The notes beneath the pieces are model-generated. The model was given only the letters and a program-made list of their open reading frames with translations. It did no database searches and had not been told where the DNA came from. A DNA stretch of 64,000 bases, taken from Io17-Chloro-G2 sp034420695 (GTDB taxonomy: Bacteria; Chloroflexota; Dehalococcoidia; Lucifugimonadales; UBA3495). Each line of letters opens with the position of its first letter. Position 1 is the stretch's first letter. Below are positions 34,684 through 43,883 of this stretch, one piece after another. Location of the stretch: contig DAOULB010000002.1 in the NCBI GenBank assembly GCA_034420695.1, positions 1 to 64,000 of the forward strand, given 5' to 3'. The position numbers were made by a program, and so were the translations under genes.

Positions 34684-34980
34684 ATGTTTGACGATCCCAA
34701 GGCCTTGACTACCGCCGACTGGCAGAACATTCATATCTGGCTTCAGTGGCTTTGGATTTACCTTCCTCTTATCGTTACTTTCGTGGTCACCATGGTCATT
34801 GCCCACGCTTTTCTTCCATCCTTGGTAATTACAGGCCATCTGCCGGAATCGGTGCTCCGTTTGCGTATCCCTTTGACGGGGTTTGCGCTGGTGGTGTTTG
34901 CGGCGGCGATGGTGATGTTGGTCTTGGCGATTAATCAAACGCTGACCGTCAAGAACTTTTGGGACAGGTTCCTGTTCTAA
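34684..34980 (+). CDS. Small two-span membrane protein at the head of the respiratory operon
   Basis: A 98-residue protein with two hydrophobic segments (YLPLIVTFVVTMVIAHAFLP and LTGFALVVFAAAMVMLVLAI), an N-terminal Trp-rich stretch (WQNIHIWLQWLWIY) and a short C-terminal NFWDRFLF. I know no family name. It precedes the actA gene by 126 bases in the same direction and so may be an accessory or assembly subunit of Alternative Complex III; that is inferred from position. Confidence 0.6.
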   Translation: MFDDPKALTTADWQNIHIWLQWLWIYLPLIVTFVVTMVIAHAFLPSLVITGHLPESVLRLRIPLTGFALVVFAAAMVMLVLAINQTLTVKNFWDRFLF

Positions 34981-35106
34981 TTTTCGATGAGTAATTTCTT
35001 GGCCACCGGAAAGGCCGCCATGCTATTTACTGCCTCACACCCTGCAACTTCTTTCCGCGCGGAGCGCCCGCTTGGAATGAGGCAGGGCAGAGGGAGGCGG
35101 GCCTAA

Positions 35107-35754
35107 ATGCCTCGTCCGACCGCAGGGATGCTGGCTCTCGGCGCCGTCGGGCTCGGCGTGACCGTAATTGTAGGTTTTGTGCTGGTGGTCCTTTTGATAT
35201 CCTGGTTCTCCAACCCTCCCTTCGGGTTGGGAAATGCGCCGCCCCAGCCGGTGGCTTTTCCGCATACAATACATGCCGGCTCTCCCGAGGAGGGCGGCAT
35301 GGGCATCCAGTGCGAGTTCTGTCACCGCAACGTGACCAAGGGCGCAGCAGCCACGGTGCCCGCGGTGGAACAGTGCGTGTTCTGCCACAAGGTGGCCGAA
35401 GGCGGAACCGAGACGGCCAAAGCAGAGATTCTGAAGGTGACCCAGGCGTTTGCCGAAGACACCCCAATAAACTGGGAGAGGGTGCACCGGATGCCCGACC
35501 ACGTGAGGTTCGTTCACGAGGCCCACATCCGGTTCTTCACCGACCCTTCTACCGGCGTAACCAGGACGCTGATCAATGGGGAGAAGACCCAGCAACCCCT
35601 CTCCGTATCCCAGACCTGTTCGGTCTGCCACGGCGAAGTGGCCGCAATGGAAGAGGTGCAACCCAAAGAAGGGCAGTCTTTGAAGATGGGCACCTGCCTG
35701 GACTGCCACCGGGAGAACAACGTGCCCACCGACTGCACTGTGTGTCACAAGTAG
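35107..35754 (+). CDS. actA: Alternative Complex III pentaheme cytochrome c subunit (ActA)
   Basis: A 215-residue protein anchored by one N-terminal membrane segment (LALGAVGLGVTVIVGFVLVV), with the rest outside the membrane. Five CxxCH heme sites are visible: CEFCH, CVFCH, CSVCH, CLDCH and CTVCH at the C-terminus. Extra His residues (FPHTIH, FVHEAH) can serve as distal ligands. This is the multi-heme subunit of the quinol:electron acceptor oxidoreductase known as Alternative Complex III, which replaces cytochrome bc1. Electrons from quinol oxidation pass through it to the soluble or ActE heme. GGGAGGCGGG precedes its start, and it is followed after 49 bases by the molybdopterin-like subunit gene. 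Confidence 0.9.
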   Translation: MPRPTAGMLALGAVGLGVTVIVGFVLVVLLISWFSNPPFGLGNAPPQPVAFPHTIHAGSPEEGGMGIQCEFCHRNVTKGAAATVPAVEQCVFCHKVAEGGTETAKAEILKVTQAFAEDTPINWERVHRMPDHVRFVHEAHIRFFTDPSTGVTRTLINGEKTQQPLSVSQTCSVCHGEVAAMEEVQPKEGQSLKMGTCLDCHRENNVPTDCTVCHK

Positions 35755-35803
35755 AGCAACAGCGGAAGCTATGCTAGAGAAAAGCGACCCTGAGAAAAGC
35801 TAG

Positions 35804-38167
35804 ATGAAACTGACGCGCCGACATTTCCTCGCCTGGGCGGGCATCTCCGCAGTGGGAGCGGTTGCTTGTGAAGGCTTCGGCATCAGGGAAGGCGAGTTCA
35901 GCGTACAGAGCCCGGTCATGCTCCCCGAGGACTTGGTCCGGGGCCAGGACAACTGGTACGCCACCCTTTGCCGGACCTGCCCATGCTCCGAAGGCATCGT
36001 CGTCCGGGTGATGGAAGGCCGGGCCAAGAAGATACAAGGCAATCCCCTGTACCCCGTCAACCAAGGCAAGCAGAGCGCGCGGTGCGAGGCCGGCCTGCAG
36101 GCGGTTTACCACCCGGACCGGATTTCCGGCCCCATGCGGCGCTCCGGGGCCAGGGGTTCGGGCCACTTCACCCCCATTCCCTGGAAGGACGCTCCCGGGG
36201 TTACAGGCTTGGGTGTGCTGCGGCAGCAACTGGAAGAAAACGGCGACGGCATGCTGATGGTGACCGAGCCGTTGAGGGGCCACTTGGCCCAGGTAACCGA
36301 CCGCTTCGCTTCCGCTTTCGGCGGAAAGCGGCTGGGATTTGAAACCCTGGACAATAACACTTGCTTGGCCGCAGTTAAGAACGTTTTCGGCCAGGACCGG
36401 ATGCCGGACTTCGACTTGGCCAACACCAATTTCCTGCTCAGCTTCGGTGCCGACTTCCTTTCAACTTGGCTTTCCCCCACCCGCTGGAGCCAGGCGTATG
36501 GCGAGTTCCGGCAGGGAGAAGGACGCAAGAGGGGGACCTTCTACCACGTTGACTCCCGTTTCTCCATGACCGCGGCTAACGCCGACAAGTGGATTCCCAT
36601 AGACCCCGGCTGGGAAGGACACTTGGCCCTCAGCTTGGCGCAAGTCATCCTGGCGGAAGGGTTGCAGCACCCCGGCGCCGATGTGGCGGCACTCACCGGC
36701 GGACGCGGGGCGGCACTCCTTGACGGTTTCAGGCCCGAGGACGTGGCGTCGAGAATTGGGCTGACAGAAGCGGCCGCGGGCAGCCCCCATGGTGATAGTC
36801 CGGCGGAGTTCATCCGCCGCTTGGCCCGGGATTTCGCCAGCCAGGGCCCAAGCCTGGCAATCGGCGGAGGGTCCGCCGGGGCCACTGACAACGGGCTCTT
36901 CAACTTGGAAGCCATCTACGCCCTCAACTACTTGGTGGGCAGTGTTGGAGCTGCCGGTGGAGTGAGGCCCAACCCGGCGAGTCCCTTGGAGGACCTGACG
37001 GCAACGGCGCAGGTTGGCAGCTTCGAAGAGTGGACCCAGGCGGCAGAGGACATCAAGAGCGGAAACACCCGGCTCCTGTTACTCCATAATGCGGACCCAA
37101 TGCTCGGTCTGCCCGACTCCCTGGACCTGCAACGGACCCTGAACGACGCCGATAATCTGTTTATTGTCAGCTTCTCGCCCTTCTTGGACGAGACCAGCAT
37201 CATGGCGGACCTGATACTGCCAGACCGGGTCTACTTGGAAGACTGGGGCAGCGACTTGCCTGAACCGGGCCCGGGTTACCAAGTAATCGGCTACCAGCAG
37301 CCGGTAGTGAACCCGCTGTACGATTTGGACCCGTTGAGTTTTCCCGACGTTTTGCTGACCATGGCCCAGGAATTGGGGAAAGAGGCGGAGTTGCCTTGGC
37401 CCAACTTCCAGACTATGCTGCGGGACAGCGCCAACGCCCTGTTCGAACTGAACCGGGGTTCCCCCCGCAGCGGTCCCGATGGGGCGGCTGACGAGGCAGA
37501 GTTCTGGAACAAGCTGCTCAGGCAGGGCGGCTGGTGGGACGAAGGTTCCACGGCGGCGGCACAGGATGCTCCTGAGGGACTGCTGGCCGGTATTGTGGAC
37601 AAGGCGGCCCGTCCGAACTTCGCCGGTCCCGTTCAGGACTATGACACCTTCTACTTGGTGCCCTTCTCGCACAACACCTTACTGGACGGGCGCAACGGCC
37701 ATCTGCCCTGGATGCAGGCCGCTCCCGACCCGCTGTCCACCATCACTTGGCAGACGTGGGTGGAAATCAACGACATCAAGGCCGATGAACTGGGTCTCCG
37801 CGAAGGCGACGTGGTGCGCATCAGCTCCAACAACGAGTCGATACGGGCCTTGGTGTCCCCCTCGCCGGCCATTCCTCCAGGAGTGGTCGCTGTCCCGTTG
37901 GGACAGGGTCGGCGCAGCGGTTCCAGCTACGCCTCGGACCGCCCCGGCACCGAAAGCTCCAATGTCATCGACATCGTCGAGCCTAACAAGGTTGCCGGCA
38001 CCGGCTCCCTGGCTTGGGCCGGCACCCGGGTGCGCCTCACCACCACCGGGACCAGCCGGCGGGTCTCCAAGTTCGAGGGCGCCTTCTCCCAAGATAGAGG
38101 CAGGGCCGTGGAGATAGGAACCACCGAAGCAGAGCGCATAATTCACACCGTCCCGGCGGACGGATAG
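35804..38167 (+). CDS. actB1: Alternative Complex III molybdopterin oxidoreductase-like subunit (ActB1)
   Basis: A 787-residue protein of the molybdopterin oxidoreductase superfamily. A Tat-like signal (LTRRHFLAWAGISAVGA) is followed by a cysteine region (LCRTCPCSEG) in place of the usual N-terminal cluster motif. Other recognisable parts are NPLYPVNQGKQSARCEAG and the dimethyl sulfoxide reductase-type fold with FSPFLDETSIMADLILPD, then a C-terminal molybdopterin-binding-like domain (WVEINDIKADELGLREGD). In Alternative Complex III this subunit carries no molybdenum cofactor in the members studied and holds an iron-sulfur function with ActB2. In many species ActB1 and ActB2 are one polypeptide; here they are two genes separated by 62 bases. 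Confidence 0.88.
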   Translation: MKLTRRHFLAWAGISAVGAVACEGFGIREGEFSVQSPVMLPEDLVRGQDNWYATLCRTCPCSEGIVVRVMEGRAKKIQGNPLYPVNQGKQSARCEAGLQAVYHPDRISGPMRRSGARGSGHFTPIPWKDAPGVTGLGVLRQQLEENGDGMLMVTEPLRGHLAQVTDRFASAFGGKRLGFETLDNNTCLAAVKNVFGQDRMPDFDLANTNFLLSFGADFLSTWLSPTRWSQAYGEFRQGEGRKRGTFYHVDSRFSMTAANADKWIPIDPGWEGHLALSLAQVILAEGLQHPGADVAALTGGRGAALLDGFRPEDVASRIGLTEAAAGSPHGDSPAEFIRRLARDFASQGPSLAIGGGSAGATDNGLFNLEAIYALNYLVGSVGAAGGVRPNPASPLEDLTATAQVGSFEEWTQAAEDIKSGNTRLLLLHNADPMLGLPDSLDLQRTLNDADNLFIVSFSPFLDETSIMADLILPDRVYLEDWGSDLPEPGPGYQVIGYQQPVVNPLYDLDPLSFPDVLLTMAQELGKEAELPWPNFQTMLRDSANALFELNRGSPRSGPDGAADEAEFWNKLLRQGGWWDEGSTAAAQDAPEGLLAGIVDKAARPNFAGPVQDYDTFYLVPFSHNTLLDGRNGHLPWMQAAPDPLSTITWQTWVEINDIKADELGLREGDVVRISSNNESIRALVSPSPAIPPGVVAVPLGQGRRSGSSYASDRPGTESSNVIDIVEPNKVAGTGSLAWAGTRVRLTTTGTSRRVSKFEGAFSQDRGRAVEIGTTEAERIIHTVPADG

Positions 38168-38229
38168 CATCAGGTGTAGGTGCACGTGCAGGTTTCAAAC
38201 CTGCCCGTGCGGATGGTAAGGATACTTAA

Positions 38230-39015
38230 ATGGTAACGAACCGGGTTGACCACAAATGGGGAATGGTTGTGGACTTGGACCGCTGCACCGGTTGCCAAGC
38301 CTGCGTGGTTGCGTGCCAGTCGGAGAACAACCTGCCCATCAACACCAAGGACTTCTTCCAGCAGAACCGGGCCTACGAATGGATAAGAATCGAGCGTTAC
38401 TGGGAAGGCGAATTCCCCAACGTGAAGGCCCGCTTCATCCCGGTGATGTGCCAGCACTGTGAGAATGCTCCCTGCGAGCCGGTTTGCCCGGTCTATGCCA
38501 CCTATCACAATGACCAAGGCATGAACGTCCAAGTCTATAACCGGTGCATCGGCACCAGGTATTGCGCCAACAACTGCCCCTATTCGGTGAGATTCTTCAA
38601 CTGGTGGGAGCCCCAGTGGCCGGAGCGGCTGAGGAATCACCTGAACACCGACGTTACGGTACGCAGCCGCGGCATCATGGAGCGGTGCTCCTTCTGCGTC
38701 CAGCGCATCCGCCGGGGCCAGTTGAAGGTGGAAGGGCAGCAGCGAAAGACCTTGGACCAAGCCGCCATGAAGGAGAACAACCTGCTTCCTGCCTGCGTCC
38801 ACGCCTGCCCTACCAACGCCCTGAAGTTCGGCGACCAGTTGGACGAGACCGGCCCGGTCAAGAAAGTCTTCGACGCCGTGAACGATTACGAAGAACACCA
38901 CGGAGAGAAACCCAAGAGAGGCTACCGCCTGCTTGAAGAGATGGCCACCAAGCCCAACGTTATCTTCCTGCAGAAAGTCGAAAAATACCCTTTGAAGAAC
39001 GGTGCGCATGGCTGA
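38230..39015 (+). CDS. actB2: Alternative Complex III iron-sulfur subunit (ActB2)
   Basis: A 261-residue ferredoxin-type protein with four sets of cluster cysteines: CTGCQACVVACQSENN, CQHCENAPCEPVCPV, CIGTRYCANNCPY and CSFCVQRI with a later CVHACPTNAL. The number is typical of the four-cluster subunits in NrfC/PsrB/ActB2 proteins. It moves electrons between the quinol-binding membrane subunits and the heme subunit. It has no signal peptide and is likely carried outside with the Tat-exported ActB1. Its stop overlaps the start of the following NrfD-like gene, which shows translational coupling. Confidence 0.92.
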   Translation: MVTNRVDHKWGMVVDLDRCTGCQACVVACQSENNLPINTKDFFQQNRAYEWIRIERYWEGEFPNVKARFIPVMCQHCENAPCEPVCPVYATYHNDQGMNVQVYNRCIGTRYCANNCPYSVRFFNWWEPQWPERLRNHLNTDVTVRSRGIMERCSFCVQRIRRGQLKVEGQQRKTLDQAAMKENNLLPACVHACPTNALKFGDQLDETGPVKKVFDAVNDYEEHHGEKPKRGYRLLEEMATKPNVIFLQKVEKYPLKNGAHG

Positions 39016-40414
39016 GCACGGACACTATCCTGCCGGAATGTGGGTCTTTCCCAACGCGGCCGAAATCACCGGCGACATGACCGCCAGGACCAGGGCGATG
39101 CCGACCGGCTTTCGCCGTGCCGTAGCCGTGTCCGGTGTTCTCTTCGCATTGGGGGTTATCGGTTTCATCGCCAGGGCCGTGTCAGACGGCTTCAGTGACT
39201 ACATGCCCTGGGGTTACTTCGCGGCGATGTTCTTCTTTGTTTTCATGGTGACCGGAACCGCTCCCTTGGCCGCGGTGGCCTTCCGTTTCACCAAGAGCCA
39301 CTGGCGGCGGCCTCTGACCAGGGTCTCTGAACTGTTCGCGGTGGTCGGCGTAGTTAATACCATACTGTTCATTCCGTTGCTGGTGCTGATGCCGCCCATC
39401 CAGAACACAGTCGGCGGCGAGCACACCCTGGAAATCAGGCGCACCATCTGGTTTGAGGTGCCCATCGGGGCTCCCCACTGGTGGGACTTCCTGGGGGTGG
39501 CGTTCCTGGGAATCGCCAGCTTGGGCATCCTCTGGCTCACCGCCATGCCCGACATGGCCGAAAACCGGGCCAACAGCACCGGGTTCCGTCGGAGCGTGTA
39601 CAACCTACTGGCGGGTCACTGGTACGGCGCCAAGCGCCAGTGGGAGATCCAGAAGGCGGGCATCGCCCTCCTTGGCGCCTTCTACTTCATGCTGCTTATA
39701 TACGTACACTTCATCCTGACCACCGACTACGCCCAGAGCTTGGTGCCCGGTTGGAAGGACTCGATATTCCCGCCCCTGTTCAGCTTGACCAGCTTCCAGA
39801 GTTCCCTGGGGCTCATCCTGATAGTCCTGTACGTCATGCGGCGCTGGTGCGGCTACGAGCAGTACATCGGAATATCCACCTTCTGGTCGGCCAGCAAGCT
39901 GCTTCTGGCGTTTACCCTGCTGTGGGCTTACCACACCTTCGCCTTCTTTATCACTTACTGGTTCGGCAGGCTGGAGGTCGAGCAGAACATCATCATGTAC
40001 TTCTTCCTCGGCTCCTATGCCGGGGTGTTCGTCGCCAACCTGATCCTCACTTTTATTGCGCCCTTCTTGATCCTGCTATGGAACCCGGTGCGAAAAACGG
40101 CTTGGGGCCCCACCTTGGCGGGAGTATGCGCCCTGGCTGGGGCTCTGATGTTCAACATCAGGGTATTCGTCGGGTCTTTCAACGCAGGAGACATCTACGC
40201 CATCTTTCTTGACCATGTACCGGCGCCGGTCTATCCCGACGTTTGGGATGTGTTCATGGTGCTGGGCGGCGTGGGGTTTGCGGCCTTGGTATTCTTGGCC
40301 GCCACCAAGATAATTCCAATAATGTCGGTGTGGGAAGTCAAGGAAGGGACCAAGTATCAGAGCATGCAAACTCTCATCAGGGGCGAGTACTTGGTGCTTG
40401 CCAAGCCGGAGTGA
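39008..40414 (+). CDS. actC: Alternative Complex III NrfD-like membrane subunit (ActC)
   Basis: A 468-residue polytopic protein with about ten membrane segments. SDYMPWGYFAAMFFFVFMVTG and the following FRFTKSHWRRPLTRVSELFAV block match the NrfD/PsrC family that binds and oxidises quinol. The later VPAPVYPDVWDVFMVLGGVGFAALVFL helix is conserved in ActC. It is one of two NrfD-like proteins in the complex. I chose the ATG at 39008, which overlaps the upstream stop; a GTG two codons earlier also exists. It is followed by a 190-base gap that holds repeated GGGACTAGTCGGG-like units, then the second NrfD-like gene. Confidence 0.9.
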   Translation: MAEHGHYPAGMWVFPNAAEITGDMTARTRAMPTGFRRAVAVSGVLFALGVIGFIARAVSDGFSDYMPWGYFAAMFFFVFMVTGTAPLAAVAFRFTKSHWRRPLTRVSELFAVVGVVNTILFIPLLVLMPPIQNTVGGEHTLEIRRTIWFEVPIGAPHWWDFLGVAFLGIASLGILWLTAMPDMAENRANSTGFRRSVYNLLAGHWYGAKRQWEIQKAGIALLGAFYFMLLIYVHFILTTDYAQSLVPGWKDSIFPPLFSLTSFQSSLGLILIVLYVMRRWCGYEQYIGISTFWSASKLLLAFTLLWAYHTFAFFITYWFGRLEVEQNIIMYFFLGSYAGVFVANLILTFIAPFLILLWNPVRKTAWGPTLAGVCALAGALMFNIRVFVGSFNAGDIYAIFLDHVPAPVYPDVWDVFMVLGGVGFAALVFLAATKIIPIMSVWEVKEGTKYQSMQTLIRGEYLVLAKPE

Positions 40415-40603
40415 CGGCAACCAACCCCCATAAAGTCGGGACCGGGACTAGTCGGGCCGGGACTAATCGGAAATGAACGTTTTCAGCCCCCACAAAATAC
40501 GGCAGTCCGCACCAACCCCCATTAGGAGCCGGCCTTTGGGCCATAGCGCAGTTGGCGGAAGGCTGAAAGCTCCAAACCCAGGTGAAACGGGACAGGGTCT
40601 TTA

Positions 40604-41995
40604 ATGCAGGAAGGTAGAATACTACCGGCAGCCCAGATCAACCGGGACCTGTTGCGGTCGATCCTGGAATCACCGAAGTGGTTCTGGGTAACGGTCGCGC
40701 TGTTGGCCTTGTTGGTCCTGGGGGCCTTCAGCGCCGCCGGGCTCTTGGTCAACAAGGGCATGGGCGTCACCGGAATGAACCGCCCGGTGATGTGGGGATT
40801 CTTCATCACCAACTTCGTCTTCTGGATCGGCATCAGCCACGCCGGGGTGATGCTCTCCGCCATTTTGCGGCTTTCCAAAGCTGAATGGCGCCGCCCGGCC
40901 ACCCGAGCGGCCGAGGTGCTGACGGTCTTCTCGCTGATGACCGCCATGCTGATGCCGGTGGTGCACACCGGCAGGCCTTGGCGGACCGTTTACTGGATTT
41001 ACACCCTGCCCTTTGTGCCGATGGACTATGCACGGGGCATCTGGCCAAATATCCGCTCTCCCTTGGTCTGGGACCCCAGCGCGGTGTACACCTACCTGAC
41101 GTCCAGTATCCTCTTCGTGATAGTCGCGCTGATTCCGGACTTTGCAGTGCTGCGGGACCGGACCACCGGCTTCAGTCACCACGTTTATTCGGTCTTGGCC
41201 ATGGGATGGCGGGGAAATGCCCGGCAGTGGAAGTTCCAGATAATCGCCGGAGTGCTGCTGTCGGCCTTGATCCTGCCGGTGTTCGTCTCGGTGCACAGCA
41301 TAGTGTCCTGGGACTTCGGAATGGCAGTATCGGTCAAGACTTGGCACTCCACCATATTTGCACCCTACTTCGTGGTAGGGGCGGTCCACTCCGGCGTCTC
41401 GGCAGTGGCCTTCGTGATGATCATCCTGCGATACATTTATGGATGGCAGGACTACATCCGCCACGAGCACATCGACGCACTGGGGCGGCTGCTGATGGTG
41501 GTGGCCACCGGCTGGTTCTACTTCTTCGTGATGGAGATAATCTTCGGGTTCTACGGCAGGGAGGCTGAAGAAATCGCCGTCCGGGACCTGCAGTTCACCC
41601 AGTACCCCTACAACGTCTGGATGATTATTTTTGCCGGCGTGACCTACTTCCTGCCTATGGCCCTGTGGATTCCCAGGGTTTGGCGCCGCAACCTCTGGTT
41701 AATGTCGGCGGCATGTATTTCAGTCAACATAGGCATGTGGCTGGAGAGATACCTGATAATTGTCCCCGGCTTGGCCAACAAGGGAGTGTTCACTTTCACG
41801 TGGGCCTCGTATACGCCCAGCCCGGTGGAAGTGACGATCATAGCGGGCACCTTCGGCTTGGTGTCGATCCTGATGCTGTTGTTCAGCCGGGTCCTGCCCC
41901 TGATACCACTGTATGACATCAAAGAGGGCGACATATTGAAGACGGAAGTCCAGATAGGACGCCGGACGGTGCCGGCAACCTACAGGGAGGACTAG
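40604..41995 (+). CDS. actF: Second NrfD-like membrane subunit of Alternative Complex III (ActF-like)
   Basis: A 463-residue protein with about ten membrane segments, weakly similar to the preceding subunit: GFFITNFVFWIGISHAGVML, then LSKAEWRRPATRAAEVLTVF, and later GMAVSVKTWHSTIFAPYFVVGA. These are hallmarks of the ActC/ActF branch of NrfD proteins. In the characterised complex the two NrfD-like subunits face each other in the membrane and supply quinol sites. In well-known operons ActF follows ActE, whereas here it precedes ActD. The assignment as ActF is therefore by type rather than order. Start ATG at 40604 without a strong ribosome binding site (GGGTCTTTA). Confidence 0.87.
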   Translation: MQEGRILPAAQINRDLLRSILESPKWFWVTVALLALLVLGAFSAAGLLVNKGMGVTGMNRPVMWGFFITNFVFWIGISHAGVMLSAILRLSKAEWRRPATRAAEVLTVFSLMTAMLMPVVHTGRPWRTVYWIYTLPFVPMDYARGIWPNIRSPLVWDPSAVYTYLTSSILFVIVALIPDFAVLRDRTTGFSHHVYSVLAMGWRGNARQWKFQIIAGVLLSALILPVFVSVHSIVSWDFGMAVSVKTWHSTIFAPYFVVGAVHSGVSAVAFVMIILRYIYGWQDYIRHEHIDALGRLLMVVATGWFYFFVMEIIFGFYGREAEEIAVRDLQFTQYPYNVWMIIFAGVTYFLPMALWIPRVWRRNLWLMSAACISVNIGMWLERYLIIVPGLANKGVFTFTWASYTPSPVEVTIIAGTFGLVSILMLLFSRVLPLIPLYDIKEGDILKTEVQIGRRTVPATYRED

Positions 41996-42056
41996 CACCT
42001 CAAGCCGGGGGGTCCGGGAGCGCCGGCCCTCCCCGGAGAGAAGCGGGGTTAAGCAC

Positions 42057-42575
42057 ATGGCAATAAAACCGATTCTGGGTCTGTTTGAAACCGCCGACAA
42101 CGCGGCCAACGCAGGCGACGCTCTCAAAGAAGCAAACGTCGACCCGAGGAATTTCGACTTCCTCACCGACGCTCCTTATCCGGAGGGCGCATTCGGAGAG
42201 CGGCCTGAGAACCACCGTCTCTACCTGTTCCCTCTGCTGGGCGCCATTGTGGGCTTGACCATTGGAATCATGCTGACTTCCATGACCCAGATGGCCTATC
42301 CCATGGTGCAGGGTGGCAAGCCGATCCTCTCCCTGCCGCCAATGGCGGTAATCACCTACGAGAGCACAATGCTTTCCGCCATCATCTTCACCATCATTGG
42401 CATCGTGTTTGAATCGCGGCTGCCCAGGGTGAAGATGGGCTTGTACGACACCCGCATCACCGAAGGCTATATCGGAGTGTTGGTCAACGTGGAAGAGGAC
42501 CAGTTGCCCAGCGTCTCGGGAATTCTCTCCGGCGCCGGCGCTGTTGACGTTATTCAAGAAAACCGGGCGGGATAG
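42057..42575 (+). CDS. actD: Alternative Complex III subunit ActD (DUF3341)
   Basis: A 172-residue protein of the ActD family: an N-terminal soluble domain with the ferredoxin-like pattern (ILGLFETADNAANAGDALKE, then FDFLTDAPYPEGAF), then two membrane segments (LYLFPLLGAIVGLTIGIMLT and TMLSAIIFTIIGIVFES), and a soluble end with an EGYIGVLVNVEEDQ strand. It ends in the usual short tail. In the complex, ActD binds the membrane arm on the inner face. It lies 61 bases after the second NrfD-like gene and 9 bases before the cytochrome gene. Confidence 0.9.
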   Translation: MAIKPILGLFETADNAANAGDALKEANVDPRNFDFLTDAPYPEGAFGERPENHRLYLFPLLGAIVGLTIGIMLTSMTQMAYPMVQGGKPILSLPPMAVITYESTMLSAIIFTIIGIVFESRLPRVKMGLYDTRITEGYIGVLVNVEEDQLPSVSGILSGAGAVDVIQENRAG

Positions 42576-42584
42576 CCGAAGGCC

Positions 42585-43130
42585 TTGTCCAGCGTGAAAC
42601 ACGAAAACATCACATACCAAGTATCACCGCAGCCTGCGGCCTCCAAGAGCCGGACAAAGCTCTGGTTGTTGGGGCTGGCTATGGTGGCCGGCTTGGCCCT
42701 AGCGGCTTGCGGCCAAGGGGCCTACCCGCTGGATATTTTCTACGAGATGCACTACCAGCAGTCCCACAAGTCCCAGGAGCCGCCCCGGGTGGACGGTGTC
42801 AAGGGAGCGGTGGCCTGGTTCCCGGAGCCGCAGAACACCACAGCCTTCGGTTCCGACGGGGAATACCTCTACACGGTGAACTGCGCCATGTGCCACGGCG
42901 CCGATGGAAGGGGAAACGGCCCGGTGTTGCAGCAGCTCGTCGACGAATACGGGTACACCCCCCTGCTCGACCCGGATTTGACCTCCGAGCCCGTTATGAC
43001 CATGGGCCGTTCCGGAGTGGAGTCGTTGATGGCAGGCGGGCTGAACGTAATGCCCAGCTTTTCCAAGCTGCTGACGGTAGAAGAAATGCAGGCCATCTCC
43101 GGGTACATCGAGCAGGAAATACAGCCGTAG
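42585..43130 (+). CDS. actE: Alternative Complex III monoheme cytochrome c lipoprotein (ActE)
   Basis: A 181-residue lipoprotein cytochrome. The N-terminus has a basic stretch, a hydrophobic core and a lipobox ending LALAAC, which predicts a lipid-anchored Cys at about residue 42. One heme site, CAMCHGADG, follows, and the axial Met is probably in LNVMPSFSKLL. The acidic, Tyr-rich middle is typical of ActE. It should accept electrons from ActA and hand them to a terminal oxidase, none of which is in this window. The TTG start at 42585 follows CGAAGG; GTG at 42594 is an alternative. Confidence 0.87.
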   Translation: MSSVKHENITYQVSPQPAASKSRTKLWLLGLAMVAGLALAACGQGAYPLDIFYEMHYQQSHKSQEPPRVDGVKGAVAWFPEPQNTTAFGSDGEYLYTVNCAMCHGADGRGNGPVLQQLVDEYGYTPLLDPDLTSEPVMTMGRSGVESLMAGGLNVMPSFSKLLTVEEMQAISGYIEQEIQP

Positions 43131-43238
43131 CGACCTGCTTCAAGCGACACTGCCGCTCCTCTTCACCCTTAGCACCCAGCCCAAGTTGGTACAATGTTGA
43201 CTACGGCATTGCCCGAATCACTCCCGCGCCCAGGGTAA

Positions 43239-43883
43239 GTGGCTTCTTCTTCTTGCACCAGCCGCGATGTGCTTCCCAACCGGCAGCTTGGCGCAGCGCG
43301 CCTCAGACTGCCGGCCATGTTTCTGTCCGTCCTCTTGGCTGTGCTGTTGTGGGCTGTTCTCCCGGTTGGCGCACGGGCGCAGGAAGCGACACCCCCCGTA
43401 TCACCGGGGGAGCTTGCCTTCGAGGAGAAGGAGGCCCAAGCCATCGACGGAATGTTGATGTGCCCGGTGTGCCCGGCTGAAACCATCGACCAAGCCCAGG
43501 TGCCCTTGGCCAAGCAGATGCGCCAAGTCGTCCGGGAGAAGCTGGCCCAAGGTGAAAGCCGGGAGCAGATTCTGGACTACTTCGCCAGTGTTTACGGCCA
43601 AGACGTGCTGGCGGCGCCGCAAAAGACCGGGGTGAACCTTATAGCTTGGACGGTCCCAGTGGTTGCAGTGCTGGCGGCTCTAGCCGCCGGCCTGCTGGTG
43701 CTGCGTTCCATGACGGCCAGGCCAGCCGCGGACACCGGAGGCGTTGCCGGAGAGGGTCCACCCTCGGAAGACCCAAGTCCCTACTTGGAGGCGGCGGACA
43801 GGGAACTAGCCCTTTCCCCAATGCCTGCAACCCCCTCGGAATCTGAAGGCGAATCGGCGTCCCGGGAGGCCGAAAATGGCTGA
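43239..43883 (+). CDS. ccmH: Cytochrome c maturation protein CcmH
   Basis: A 214-residue protein with a signal or anchor segment (FLSVLLAVLLWAVLPVGARA), the reductive MLMCPVCPAETIDQA motif that holds the two redox cysteines, and helix bundle features (MRQVVREKLAQGES, ILDYFASVYG). A second membrane segment (LIAWTVPVVAVLAALAAGLLVL) and an acidic tail follow. CcmH keeps apocytochrome cysteines reduced for heme attachment on the outer face of the membrane. The tail is longer than the usual family size and has low-complexity Glu/Ser. GTG at 43239 is the annotated start, but the ATG at 43317 also gives a plausible signal peptide. Its last bases overlap the ccmF start by 8 bases. Confidence 0.85.
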   Translation: MASSSCTSRDVLPNRQLGAARLRLPAMFLSVLLAVLLWAVLPVGARAQEATPPVSPGELAFEEKEAQAIDGMLMCPVCPAETIDQAQVPLAKQMRQVVREKLAQGESREQILDYFASVYGQDVLAAPQKTGVNLIAWTVPVVAVLAALAAGLLVLRSMTARPAADTGGVAGEGPPSEDPSPYLEAADRELALSPMPATPSESEGESASREAENG